Positions 25,180 to 36,959 of a stretch of 64,000 nt of DNA are shown piece by piece. The notes beneath the pieces are model-generated. The model did not search any database. It worked only from the letters and a program-made list of their open reading frames with translations, and was not told the origin of the DNA. This DNA comes from Adineta ricciae (Eukaryota > Rotifera > Eurotatoria > Adinetida > Adinetidae): assembly GCA_905250025.1 (NCBI GenBank), contig CAJNOJ010000187.1, forward strand, positions 62,001-126,000. The letters run 5' to 3'. Numbering within the stretch: position 1 is the first letter of the stretch; each line of letters opens with the position of its first letter. The position numbers and the translations under genes were made by a program.

Positions 25180-28100
25180 TTAATAACGTCGTGGCTGTAT
25201 TGGTTGTGTAACAACGTAGTGTGATTCGTAAGTACGTGCTTGTCCTGTTGGATGAAGGACAAGTCCAGGAGGTGGGGCTTGTTGAGCTACATAAGCAGTT
25301 GTATGATGAAGAGATGGTGGTGGTACTAATGATGCGTGTTGTTGAGATGTTGGAATAGCACTAACAGGTACACCAGGATGATTGTAAATGTGACTTTGAC
25401 CAGTCGTATTACCACGTGCTGATGGAGGTGGAGGAGGTGGTTGATTTGATGAAAGCATTGGAATACGTTGATTACTGATAACATTTGTACGAGATCGATC
25501 GTGAGCTGGCGGTGGTACTTGTGATGAAACATGTTGCCAACTATAAGGATCAACGACCGGTGGGTGAACAGGTGCTAAAAAAGTTGAAAAATTTTTCAAT
25601 TAAAAGGATCAACCCGACTAAACCATCTCACCTTTAACAGATAGATCACCATGATGATGTTGCGCTCTAGATGGCGGCGCAGCTGACCATAAGCCTTGCG
25701 GCTGCTGTTGTTGCATTGATGGCGATGTATCGGAGAGATATTGATTAGATAAATATTTATGAGCATCTAAAATAACGACACTACACATTGTTCATCTCGA
25801 TCATTTTCTGTATTTGTTTACCCTCACTATAATGCGTGCTATCACGTGCTTTTGGCCGTTCCCAATGTGCAGTTTCCATTGGTTCACGACGTAATGTCGA
25901 AGTTGGAGGTGGCGAACGATCACGACGTTGTGCTTGTTGAAGGAATTCTCGACCATCAAATCGTTCTCGAGAATGTGGCCGTCGAAGAAGTGCACTGTTA
26001 TTAGTCGGTGATGTAGCATTGTTTCGTGAAGAACGTTCATAAACAGTACTAACAGACGATGTCGGTGGCAAAGCCATATCTCGACCACGCTGCGGTAATG
26101 CATTGTATGGATCGACTGGTCGATTTTGATGCGATGATGGAGGAAGATATCGTGGATTATTGTTTGTATTACTTGAAATAATTGTTGATGGAGAACTGAG
26201 AACCAGACTCGAACTGGACGAAGAAATATCTGAATCACGACCAGCAACGCGATCGCGACTAAAGAAAACAAAAAGACAGGAGAAGAGTTTATTTTTCTAG
26301 GATGCTTTCCGTATTCTGGCACTTACAACATTGTCTCACGTTGATTATTCATATTGTTACTGTATGGTCGTTTGGCTTCGGAATAATAATCACGATTTGT
26401 TTCACCAAGCGATCGATCCCGTCCACGTTCGTTACTTGTGTTCGATGACGATCGATGATCGTATCCTTTACTTGAATTATCGTTATTATTGTTTGAATTT
26501 TGATAATGTGATGAACGCTGTGAATCACGCGGATGTTTATTATCATGATGAGCTATTCGATGTAATTTTTCATCGCGTAATTTCGCTTCTGCTTGCTGTT
26601 GACGATGTTTAGCTTCATCAGCTAAGCGTCTTTGTTGTTTATCGAGTTCTCGTGCTTGATCTTGTTTTTCTTTTTCTAGGGCTAGTCGCGTTCGTTCGAT
26701 TTCTAAACGTTCACGTTCAAGAACTAGAAAAAAAAGAACAGAGCATATGAATGACTTCGAATGAAGGCGAAAAGAACTTACATTCGAACTCTCTTCGCAC
26801 TCTTTCACGTTCTTCGGCTAATCGTCGTTGTTGCTCTTTGATTTTCTCTTCTTCCTGTTGTTGAACAAGTTGTTTATGTACAAGTATTTCTTTCTCATGT
26901 CGCAAACGTTGTTCATTTTGATGTGTTGAACGACGATCACTATCATATGAATTGGATGACGCTGAACGATGAGTGTCTTTCGACTGAAAGTGAAATAAAA
27001 AGATTAGTTCACGCATGTTAGTTTAGTTCAAAATTGTTTACAAATGAGTCTTTCGATTTATCGTATTTGTTTGTTGTACTGTGAGATGTTGTGCGTGGTT
27101 TAGATTTATCACCAGATAATGAATGATGATAATCGGGTTTTGTTGATGTCGAAGTTAAACGTTTTTCATTAGAACGACTACGGTGCGAAGTTGATGATGA
27201 GGATGGTTTCGTTTTAGATGAATCTAACGATGATCTCTCCGGTCGATCGGGATATTTCTCATTTGAGCGATTGCCACTGGACGATTTATAAGAAGATTCT
27301 AAAATGTACGGCAAATTGTTGGTCGATGTACGAATATTCTTCTCTTTAACATTCAAATTTCAATCTTGAATCAATTATCATACCTATTCGTTCGCTGGTT
27401 CGTGGAACATCTGACCGAGACGCATGTTGTTTATTTGATTGACTATTATTGCTACTAGACGACGTCCTTCTTGGATTGGAATCCAATGGTTTTCGAGATG
27501 ATATATTATTTTCATTGGATTTTTTCACATCGTGAGTTGATAGTTTCTTCTTATTATCGTTCGACGTTGACGCTGGCCGTTTTTTTGATGACACATTGTG
27601 ATCAGTATTGACCGATTTACTGTGATTATTCGTATTCGAATCGCGTTTTTTAAACGAATCACCTGTTGTTGATGATGATGACTTATGATTCGACTGATCT
27701 GATGATCTCTTATGCGCACTCGATGAAATAGAATCACTGTGTGACTTTGATTTCGATGATGACGAAGAACGTTCTGGTTGATCATGCATTTCCTACAAAA
27801 TTCAAAGCGATTGTAGACTTTCAAATTCTTAGAAAATTATTTTCTGATGAACACGCCTCCTGAGACATGACAATTCAGTTCTTTATACATACTCGATCGA
27901 CATAGATTTTCTTTCCATGTAATTCTGTTTGATGCAACGCATTAATACACTTTTCAACATCATCCGGTGTCGCTAGAGTAATGTATCCAAACCATTGTGA
28001 CGAACTGGATCCAATGACTTTAGTTGTTAATACCTATCGTATAAAACTCTAAAGATATAATAATCGTGAAAGAAATGTTTATTACTTTTCCGTGTTTTGA

Positions 28101-29720
28101 AAATAAGTCTTTCAAATCGGATGCATGAGTTTCTTTGGCAATATTTGATACCCAAAGATGACATTGATTACTTTTTTTCGGTTGTTCGTCTGTTGATCCT
28201 TGTTGTTTGTTCTCACTGATAATTACAAAATGAAAGTTAGATCGTATTCTTTGGAAAAGAAAAAACCTCAACGAAAGAAACAAAAATCTGTTCGCGCAAC
28301 GAAATGATTAATAATAATAAATAGAGAATAGAAGAACAGATTCGATTGGGCCATCGTTGTTGGTTCGTAGACAAAAACAAAATTTTTGGTTATTGAATAG
28401 TTGCCATTGCCGTTGGTTTGTTGTACAAAAAAAGTCAACAAAAACACGCATACACACACACACACATTCACAAAATCTGTTCAATGTATTCAGAATAGAG
28501 ACGAAATCGATTGATTACCTTTTTGACAGGTTCTCATTATCAGTCGAGAGATTTGTTGTTGGCAATGACGTCGTCAATTGATGATCTCCGCCATGATTTG
28601 AATCCGACGAAATGTGTTGATCATGCGCTGCTGTTATGGAAGTTCTCGTGTGAGTAGCGTCCGACGAATCGGCTGAATCTTTTATATATGGATCTTCATC
28701 TGATGAGGAACACAGTGGTTGCGTAAGACCATGATCGATGTTATCATTACTATATTCGTCGTCGTGTTTAGTTGTTGTTTGATCAATTGAAGAAAAAATA
28801 TTTTCATTTTGTTGATCGTCGACAATTTGTCTCAAATCGATTGTATCCATTTGATTGATTTGCTCATCGTTGGTGTCGAGTGTCGTCGATGGCGCTGCTG
28901 TTGAATGGATTTGCTCTTTGAAACAATATGGATTTACTTTTTTTTTCAAGATTTCTGCCTATCTCATCGACAGAGAAATATAGATGAATCTGTTTTCCAG
29001 AATAGAAGAGCTTTCCGATCAACTAGTTTTCTTAGATAAGTTTTGTGTTGAATCGAACGCAGGTAGAATATGTAGAGATGAATAAGGATGAACAAAATGT
29101 CAAATTATCGAGAAAACAGAAGGAGAATTAGAAAGTGACTAAGTTGTTCAAAAAAATAGCCAAAAACAAAATTGCAGAAGATCTTGTGATTCTCACCTGA
29201 ATTTTCAATGTTTAATGCTTGATCAGAGCTAGTCTAAATAAAATAAAGAATGAAAACGAATGTGTAATTCAATATTTCTCGTAATCTCAATTCAACAATG
29301 ACGTAAGACAATCAATAAAACTAAACTGTTCTTTTCGTACAGAAGAATCTCATTAACATAAATATTACACTTCTCGCTATGTGTTTATGAAGAAACATAC
29401 CTCCATTGCGGACGGTTCTTGTCCATATGAGCCGTTTTCATCCGATGGCATTGATTTCAAATCACTAATTGTATCGAATGAGTAACTTTCTGGGTCAAGA
29501 TTACGATCGATCAAAGCCTAGAAAATTCCGATAGAAAGACAAACAACAAAAATCTCTACTAATAAGACTTTACCTGCCGTAATTTTTCCAGGAGTGATCC
29601 TTTCAATTCTTTCTTATCATAAAATATATTAAACAAGCGTAATTCACGTTGTAAATCAGCTACACGTAAGTCTGCTAGTTTTCGCTGTTTGCTGGAATTT
29701 GTTGTAGATGTCATTGACAT
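25180..29720 (-). CDS. SAFB/SLTM-like SAP-RRM nuclear scaffold protein
   Basis: Thirteen minus-strand exons (29720-29574, 29517-29401, 29233-29197, 28915-28519, 28215-28086, 28033-27893, 27792-27384, 27298-27042, 26983-26782, 26723-26327, 26258-25822, 25766-25632, 25574-25180) give 1066 aa. Order: SAP domain near residues 12-49 (KLADLRVADLQRELRLF...LLEKLRQ, a scaffold-DNA-binding helix pair); Ser/Thr/Asp-rich acidic stretch; one RRM (CHLWVSNIAKETHASDLKDL...GYITLATPDDVEKCINALHQ); Ser/Lys/Arg-rich region; Arg/Glu-rich coiled coil (LVQQQEEEKIKEQQRRLAEE); Pro/Gln/Gly-rich tail ending PIQPRRY. This is the diagnostic order of SAFB1/2 and SLTM, which couple chromatin to transcription and splicing. 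The start is the first of two nearby in-frame ATGs before the SAP domain. Confidence 0.9.
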
Positions 29721-30151
29721 AAAACAATTGGATTGCACGAACAATAAGACAATGAGTTTATAAACATCTACAATTGAACTTTTCGCATGAAGATTTCATC
29801 TATGTTTGCATGAATTACAACTGACGAACACGTTCTGCTTTTTTGTTTATTATGAGTTCACATACGTGCAGCAAAAGGGAAGATGGAATTTCATCCATTA
29901 TGAATCAAAACAAACCTCTCGAAAGATAGATGGCGCCAGCAATTGACTTTTCAATTAACATGTCATTTCAAAAATCTTGTACGGTAGAACTTTCTTTTTC
30001 AAGATGGACGGATAAATGTTGAATTGTCGTCTTTTATCTCGATGAAAGAAAAAAAAACAATATTGATAGTCAATAGAATGGAAATTATTCGGCGTCAGTT
30101 TGCAAATGTTATCGGATACATATGCTGTTGTTTTCTCAACATACGACACAC
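29721..30151. other. Intergenic interval between two minus-strand genes
   Basis: A minus-strand frame at 29955-30176 continues past the stop of the small membrane gene but in another frame; I read it as 3' UTR. The SAFB-like promoter and 5' UTR must lie here. Confidence 0.45.
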
Positions 30152-30525
30152 TTATTGAGTCAAACTCTAAATACACAACCCAAACTATGATTAACTTACA
30201 TGATTATCAGTTTCGATTTCATTGAGACGATCTTCAATAATACCAGTCAAATCTCGACAACAGAGTATCGTATTAAACCTGAAAACAGGATCTGTTGAAG
30301 TTAGTTTTGCTTATCGGTACGAACCATATACATGTGATCAGACAACCGATGCTCAATAAAATCAGTAAAGCAATAGAATTGAGAATCACACTGCAAAGAA
30401 AGAATAGAATTATTGAATGATACGATATTTGTGTTGATTATCAGTTACAAAATTAGAAAAGAATTGAGGAAAGTTTCTAAACGTTGATCATAATTAACAA
30501 TTCGAGTTGCATTGATCTCGATCAT
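30152..30525 (-). CDS. 78-aa single-pass membrane protein, family not recognised
   Basis: Four small minus-strand exons (30525-30449, 30390-30325, 30278-30200, 30166-30152) splice in frame to MIEINATRIVNYDQRLETF...SLTQ. Residues about 19-46 form a long hydrophobic segment (FLNSFLIFVILNSIALLILL followed by SIGCLITCIWF). A short acidic tail follows (DLTGIIEDRLNEIETDNH). The last coding exon adds only four residues and the stop. No cleavable signal is evident, so it is likely a type II or tail-region membrane protein. The gene is head-to-head with enkurin, which hints at co-expression, perhaps in ciliated cells; that is inference. Confidence 0.6.
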
Positions 30526-30567
30526 CTGATTAGAAATTCACTTTCCCGCGTATGTTATTTCAATCTA
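30526..30567. promoter_or_regulatory. 42-bp bidirectional start interval
   Basis: Only 42 bp separate the ATG of the small membrane protein (minus) from the ATG of enkurin (plus). Both 5' UTRs must be extremely short, overlap the opposite gene, or be replaced by a trans-spliced leader. It reads GATTAGAAATTCACTTTCCC and on, with no TATA box. Confidence 0.6.
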
Positions 30568-31516
30568 ATGAATAGTGTGGACGAAACAGTTTACAATCTT
30601 CTCAACCAAATACCTCAATGTCCATCAATATTACCAGATCCTTCCAAGTACAACATTCCTTTCAAAGCCGATTAATTCTCAAGAAAAATCATATTTTAGA
30701 CATATTTATCGATCGACCTTTGCGTCAGATGTCGTACACAATTACAATAAACATAAATATTCCCATCGAACGATGGGTTTAGCTGTTATTCCAAAACCCG
30801 ATCCATGCCAACCACTTCGCCGACGACAAAACTATATTCAATTACCGGAAAGTAAGATCAGTTGACTTTGATAAGCATTCGAAAGCTCGACTGCACGAAC
30901 AGTTAAACCATTCATTCGATCCCATCGAATGCCGCCGATTCCGAAACCAAATAAATTACAATCAAAATTGTCGAAAGATCATGTCCAAGAGAATATCATT
31001 CATATAAAAAACTCACTACCGAAATGCTCCCGTCGATACATCGTTTCAGATCGCAAAGGAAACAAATTTCTAATTGATGGTAGTGGTTTACAAAAAGAAT
31101 TTATTTATAAAAGAGTTGTACAATCACATTGATCTGTCAGTTTATTCTCAAAATTTCCTTATGTAGAATTACGGTCGAATTCCATCGTATCTTCGAGCAT
31201 ATAAAACATGTCAGCAACCACCGAGTTGTGATTCGAATGAAAATTCAATGCAATTGATCTCGTCTGAAGAGCATTTTTCGTTGATTGAGAGTAATTTTCA
31301 TCGAAATCTAATTGATTAATGACTCTGAAATGTTTAGGTTTGAAACAACGTCATCAAGAAGTGTTTACTGAATATCAACGTTTACCTTTGCGTCTAGAAA
31401 GCATCTCATCCCGAAAGAAACATGCATTGTTAACTGAGAAATTGATTCAAATTGAACGCGATCTCGCTTTTCTTGACAAACACGAGCATATCTTCATTGA
31501 TCGACTTCAAAGTTGA
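30568..31516 (+). CDS. ENKUR: Enkurin
   Basis: Five exons (30568-30647, 30700-30851, 30903-31114, 31167-31290, 31338-31516) give 248 aa, close to the usual ~255. Enkurin is an axonemal microtubule inner protein of motile cilia and sperm flagella, first found as a TRPC/calmodulin/PI3K adaptor. Family landmarks in order: N-terminal VYNLLNQIP; YSHRTMGLAVIPKPDP (the TMGPA-type motif); RYIVSDRKGNKFLIDGSGLQ (the YVDKRTGDKH...SGL block); NYGRIPSYLRAYK (the YGxxPxYL motif); and the C-terminal enkurin domain EVFTEYQRLPLRLESIS...KLIQIERDLAFLDKHEHIFI. Intron 3 uses a weak GTTGTA donor but keeps frame. Co-orientation with cilia biology fits a ciliated microinvertebrate. Confidence 0.92.
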
Positions 31517-32247
31517 TTTCGAACTAAAATAACAAAAAAAAGAAAGACATTTCTTTTCGAATGTACAAATAGAATATCATGTATCTCATCAAATCGCGCA
31601 ATGTTCATCTTGTCTTTCTTGAATAACAACAATAAAAACCAAATCAACTGAGTCGTCCTTCGAGGCAATTCAAAAAGTACCAAAGAGATCCTTCATATCG
31701 ACATAGACAAATTATCTATTCATAGAACAAAATAGTTGAATTACCATTAACAAGCACTTGGATTTCAAGGGTCTAAAAATCTGAATGAGATGCAACGTTC
31801 AACAAGCTGAAAATAAAAGCAAAAGAACAAAATCGACTTACGACCACAGCATTTTCCGTCTCCCTTCATAACTATTTTTCCATTCTTAATCAATCGAACT
31901 CGTTCAATATCGAAATAGGAGACATTTGCTCATGGTTTACGTATATTTGTTAGTTTCTGTTCGATATCGCTTGAGATCATCGACGAAACATGATGAATTG
32001 TGATATATAACAAAGGAGAACGAATGACAACGAGAAGCAAATGAAGGTTGAAAAAAAGTCAGCAAGAAAAGACAAAAAAGAAGAAAAACGAAATCTAGAT
32101 ACAATGATACACGATAGACTTTATCGAATTTTTTCCATCAACAACGTCATCAGCTAGAGCAACATCAAAAATCAATTGTCAATCCAAAAGTTGTTCATCG
32201 TGGAAACAAGTACAACTGAACTACGTCAAAAAATGTTCCCAAGCAGT
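31517..32247. other. Convergent 3' UTR interval
   Basis: Between the enkurin stop and the hnRNP M stop. Holds an AATAAAAACC polyadenylation-like signal near 31628 for enkurin. No coding potential is seen. Confidence 0.5.
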
Positions 32248-34723
32248 TTAACGATACGGTGATCGGCCTCGTGAACGATCGTAAACACCGGTACTCGGAC
32301 CGTTTACATTGGAATTACTAAGCACGCCTCCAACACTACGTTGCGTATTTGTATTCGATTGGGTATAAGGACCTAGAGATCCACCAAGACCGCTGACACC
32401 TGTGCCTAATACATTTCGACCACCTGCAAACGATGTATTCGGTTGTGTGCGAACCGATGACACGGCTGACACTCCGACAGGCGCTGATTGACCCAAACGT
32501 GCATCGTCATCTTTGTAGAATGAGCCTGGATGTGGATAGATAGGAATTCAAATCGAGATTTAGATTCAAAACAATCAAACTGAAAACAACACGATAGCAA
32601 ACTCCGTTTTCGACATTACCTGATAATTGAGATGACAGTTGAGACGCACCAGTTAAACCTGACGATTGTTGGTAATTTGAGTAACCACCAGCAAGCGATG
32701 CATACAGAGAATCTACTAGACAATCAAATATTTCAGAGTGGAAGATCAGTATTACAAACTTGTATTTGCATAGGGATCGATGCCCAATGTAGACGAGGTA
32801 TTTAAATTGGAATTAACTGATTGAAGTCCTAAACAAAGAGAGAAAGTGTTTGAATATTAGGAATACGAATCGATTGCGTGACAAACCAGCAAGAGAATTC
32901 AATCCGGAAAAACCACTAGTGGCTAATTGAGTTAAAGCGCTGATTGCGCTGGGTGATAACTGTGAAAGTGCTTGTAAAGCTGTAAGGTCATTATGATTAA
33001 TATAATCTAAAATAGAAAAGAGACTCTCTGCCATTTTTTTAAGAGAAATAGTCCTTACCAGAAACATTCGGTGTAACATTTTGTATAGGATTGGGATTAA
33101 TCTGCGGCAGAGGTGGCTCAAGTTGATTAACGTCTAAACAAATGAATTGTATGTGAAAAGTGAAAAGTTTTTTATTCAAATTTCTTACTATTTGTTCGTA
33201 GTGGGTTCCCAGCGAGGCCTAAACCAACACCAATCGACTTCAATCCGCCTAAAAATTGAAAACCAATAAACTCTGCAAAAATAAAACGAATCTTTGATAT
33301 TTACTTGGCAATTTCATTGAACGACCATCATCTTTGCCTTCATCTTTCAAATCAATTTTCACGGCCATAATTCGATCGTATAGTTGTTGTTCGTTAAACA
33401 TCGACACAGCTTGCACAGCTTCTAATGGATGTTCGTATTCAACTACAGCCATACCACGGCTTTGACCTTCTTTATTTCGTTTCAATGTCACTTCACGTAC
33501 GCGACCGGCCAAGGAAAAGACTTCTCGAACTTTCTTTTCATCACATTTGAAATCCAACTAAATAGAAAAGTTTTCTTCGTATCAGTTGTTAACTCAAATC
33601 AAACAACATACATTCGCTACAAAGATTTTATTTGTAACAGGTCCATCGATACCTAATCTTTGTAGAACATATGCTGGAATGCCAGCAACTGATGAATAGC
33701 CCGATAATGATGTGCCAATACTATTGAGACCTACATATGCCATGATTGAATCCGGAATTTTCGAATTTTACAAATGAAGTAAAGAGTCTTACCTGCGACT
33801 TCGGGTGAACGAGACATATTGCCGGAATTTCCACTAGCGTTGCCGAATTGATTCGAAAGATTATTGTGTTGTTGAAGCATATTGTTCTTTTGTGAAAGAC
33901 GACCTTCGAGCGATTGATATTTGGCGCGTCGAGTACGAAAACCTTCTTCGTCCTAGGAATATGAAATTGAAATATCGTGTATGATTTAGGTCAAAAGATA
34001 TCGTCTGTGTTCTTACTAATTTTACAGCTAGTTTTCGACCGCCATATTCGAATTGATGCATCTTTTCCACCGCGCGTTTGGCTTCTTCAACTGTTCGAAA
34101 TTCCACAGATCTAAATTGCACAAACATTCATTTCTAAATCCAAAATAAATCCACCCGATCTCACCCGCAACCAAGTGATTTGCCATCTCGTTCAAAAACT
34201 TCCGTATACATCACTTCCCCAACTAGAATCAAACAGATACAATGCTATAGAGCCATATTCTTTATGAAAACATACCTTCTGTACGAAATAAATCTTTTAA
34301 AGCTGTCCATCTCATGTCATATGGAATGTTCGAAACATGAACTGTTTTTTCCCATCTAAATTCCGGACAAAGAAGATCCAAAATCAATCCGATGAAATCG
34401 ATTCCTACCGATATTTTAATCCCAATTCGCGATCGGAATATAAATTCACCGTTTGACCAAGTCGATCTGCGCCACCGCCTCCACCACGATAATCATTACC
34501 ATTGTTATGATTTGATCGGTATCGATTATTTCTTCGGTCATGAAAATGATGTCCGTTGTTATTTCTCGATGATGATCGACTATTGTGCGAAGGTGAAAGA
34601 CGATTTGGACTGCGCGAACGTGAACGAGATCGATCAGGTGATTGTTGGTTCTTATAATCACTTTATTAAGAAAGGCAAAGTTAAAAATAAATTTCTCTCG
34701 AAAATCTCAAATTACCCAGACAT
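32248..34723 (-). CDS. HNRNPM: hnRNP M / MYEF2-type RNA-binding protein (two RRMs)
   Basis: Fourteen minus-strand exons give 573 aa. The first is only 8 nt (34723-34716, ATGTCTGG); then 34660-34409, 34355-34276, 34222-34165, 34110-34017, 33952-33793, 33730-33612, 33557-33305, 33248-33189, 33133-33059, 33006-32887, 32828-32760, 32715-32620, 32525-32248. An Arg/Ser/Asn-rich N-terminus precedes RRM1 (TVHVSNIPYDMRWTALKDLF...SVEFRTVEEAKRAVEKM) and RRM2 (KIFVANLDFKCDEKKVREVF...MAVVEYEHPLEAVQAVSMF). The IPYDMRWTALKDL and EAVQAVSMFNEQ cores are those of hnRNP M and MYEF2, which regulate splicing. The C-terminal 230 residues are Gly/Ser/Asn/Leu rich and end RSRGRSPYR, with no third RRM, unlike vertebrate hnRNP M. 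It lies 68 bp downstream of the S9 peptidase stop on the same strand. Confidence 0.9.
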
Positions 34724-34791
34724 GTCGATATTTGTAGGTGAAAAAAGTCAAAACAAGAAAAAAAATCTAAAAAGAAATAAAAGAAGACTCG
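34724..34791 (-). promoter_or_regulatory. 68-nt intercistronic spacer with acceptor-like site
   Basis: Read on the minus strand, the S9 peptidase TAA is followed by CGAGTC and then the pyrimidine-rich TTTATTTCTTTTTAG, then a second T-rich run and, about 45 nt after the AG, the hnRNP M ATG. No AATAAA lies in the spacer. This is the arrangement expected of a spliced-leader acceptor inside an operon, although a very short conventional promoter is not excluded. Confidence 0.45.
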
Positions 34792-36959
34792 TTAATCATC
34801 GGAAAGATTTTCAATTTCGATTGGCTCGACACGGTCAGCCATTTGAAAATGGAATATTCGCGAGAAAAAGTAAAACTGTCCGTCTAAGCTACGTCGAATA
34901 TTTTCAGCTTTTCGAAAGCCATGTTGTTCACCGTCAAAAAGAACATAAGCAACCGGAAGATGTTTTTCACGTAAAGCATTCACCATAATCTCCGCTTGAC
35001 TCGGTAGAACAATCTTGTCTTCAGAACCTTGAAAGAATATGATTGGTTTTGAGACCTTCTTCACATGAGTCATCGGCGAACGTTCAATGTAAATATCTCG
35101 TTGCGCCGGATAATCACCGACTAACCGATCGAGATAACGCGATTCGAATTTGTGCGTATCTTTGGCGAGTAATTCTAAATCACTAACACCATAATGGGAT
35201 GCGCCAGCAGAGAAGAAATCGTACATTGTCAATGCACATAATGTAGTGTATCCACCAGCTGAACCACCATCGATAGTTAAGCGATTTCTGTCAGCTTTAT
35301 TTTGTTGAACGAGATATTCTGCACCCGCAATGGCGTCCTGAACATCGTAGATTCCCCAATGATCTTTCAAACTATCACGAAACTTCCGTCCGTAGCCAGT
35401 CGAACCTCGATAATTAACATCGAGTAAGGCAAAGCCACGTGATGTCCAATATTGTATTCGAAGATTGAACGCACTTGTTGTGGCTGCTGTCGGACCACCA
35501 TGGGTGCGAACAAGTAACGGTGGAAGCTCAGTTGTACTTGACGGCAATGGATAATCGTCGTTTTTGGGTGGATAATAAATACCATAGGCAATTTCATTGC
35601 CTGTTTTAAAAGTAATCATTTCTGGTACAGATAAATAACGTGGATCGATCGTGATATTCGTTGAACGAAATAAAACATTTTTTGTATTTGTCTCAAAATT
35701 GTATTCAACCACTTCAGCTGGTTTTACTGCAGACGAACCAACGAAATAAACAGTTTGTTTATTGACTCGAACTGATCGAATATCAGTGTATTCTTCAGTT
35801 GCTGTTAAAGGTGTTGACTTCTTGGTTTGAACATCAATTCGACATAGTTTAGCAATGCCATTCTTCCAATAAACGCTCACCAAATTACTATTGGAATCGA
35901 ATCCATAATAAGTTCCAGCGAATACCCACGAGGGTCCGCCAAATTCTGCTTGGTCGTCATAAACATGTTCAACATTTTGCCCATCGACACTTGTTCGATA
36001 AATATTCCACCAATTATTCTTATCGCTAACAAAATAGATAAATTTTCCATCAGGTGACCATTCTGGTTGCAAGATAGATTCGTCTATTTGGCCAAATAAT
36101 TTCTTTTTGTTAATCAATGATGAATTGTCTTCATTACTAAATTCTCCAATCCATAATTCAGTTTGGTCCCATGGCATATTAGGATGATTCCAACAAATCC
36201 AGACTAGATATCGTCCATCGGGACTAATACGTGGTGAAGAATAAAAATCGTAACCCGAAGCTAATGTGACGATGGATGAATCGTTCAATGACACGCCGGC
36301 AATCGAATTCTGAACATCATGTTCACCTTGATGAACTTCATGAACACAGACTAAACGTTTTCGAAACGAATCCACGGTATAATCTGCGTAGCGTAAAGAC
36401 GCATTCTCGGATTGTTCCGTTATCGGTACTGGTACGTTGTTTTCTTTCGTATTAATTTGATAAAGACGTTGGTCAGCGAAATTCGAAAAATAAACCACAT
36501 CTTCCTTAACTAGATAAGACCCACCACCATATTCATGAACGCGTGTACGTGCGTTGAACGGTTGTTCGAGAATATCTTTCTGAAGCGGTTGTTTATTCGA
36601 GCAAATAACATATCGACCGCTTTCCGACGGACGAAGTTCAAGCCAGTAGGCATTACCATTTTCATCCAGACGAACTTCCGACGGTGTAATCGTATTTTCA
36701 ACAATCAATGCCGAACTTATCGGTGATAACCATGTCCCGTATGACATTGTTCTATAAGAATGTGTCGTTAAAGTTTCGTAATTTAATCTAAAAAATTGAA
36801 TTGAAAAACGATGATGTAAGGATGTGTCGACTACCTGTTGTCGAGGCAATCGCTTTCGTATTCTTTACGCGCAGAGCATTGGAGCAAAGGAGTTTTATCG
36901 TCATAACAATAATGATAGACAATAAGTGATAAGAATAACGATGATAACGATAAAAGCAT
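34792..36959 (-). CDS. Secreted S9-family serine peptidase (prolyl oligopeptidase/dipeptidyl aminopeptidase type)
   Basis: Two minus-strand exons (36959-36835, 36787-34792) joined by a 47-bp intron give 706 aa. Exon 1 encodes a signal peptide (MLLSLSSLFLSLIVYHYCYD). A seven-bladed beta-propeller region follows (YSSPRISPDGRYLVWICWN, LQPEWSPDGKFIYFVSDKN). The C-terminal alpha/beta hydrolase has Ser551 in GGSAGGY, Asp632 in GSEDKIV and His664 in GEQHGF, a complete triad. Oxyanion-side motifs LLVRTHGGPTA and NYRGSTGYGR are also present. The overall type matches the DPP/acylaminoacyl peptidase group common in bacteria, plants and fungi. If exon 1 is not used, the internal ATG at 36747 would give a cytosolic form. 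The remaining 1995-nt coding exon has no introns, unlike most neighbours. Confidence 0.9.

Noticed and set aside
25801..26322. 173-codon minus-strand frame rich in Ile, His and Val
   Set aside because: Out-of-frame shadow of the SAFB-like exon 26258-25822.
29955..30176. 73-codon minus-strand frame ahead of the small membrane gene's end
   Set aside because: The spliced frame of the 78-aa protein enters this stretch in another phase and stops at once; no acceptor gives this frame.
34392..34988. 198-codon plus-strand open frame
   Set aside because: Antisense to the Arg/Ser-rich exon of hnRNP M and the 3' end of the S9 peptidase, both strongly supported by homology.
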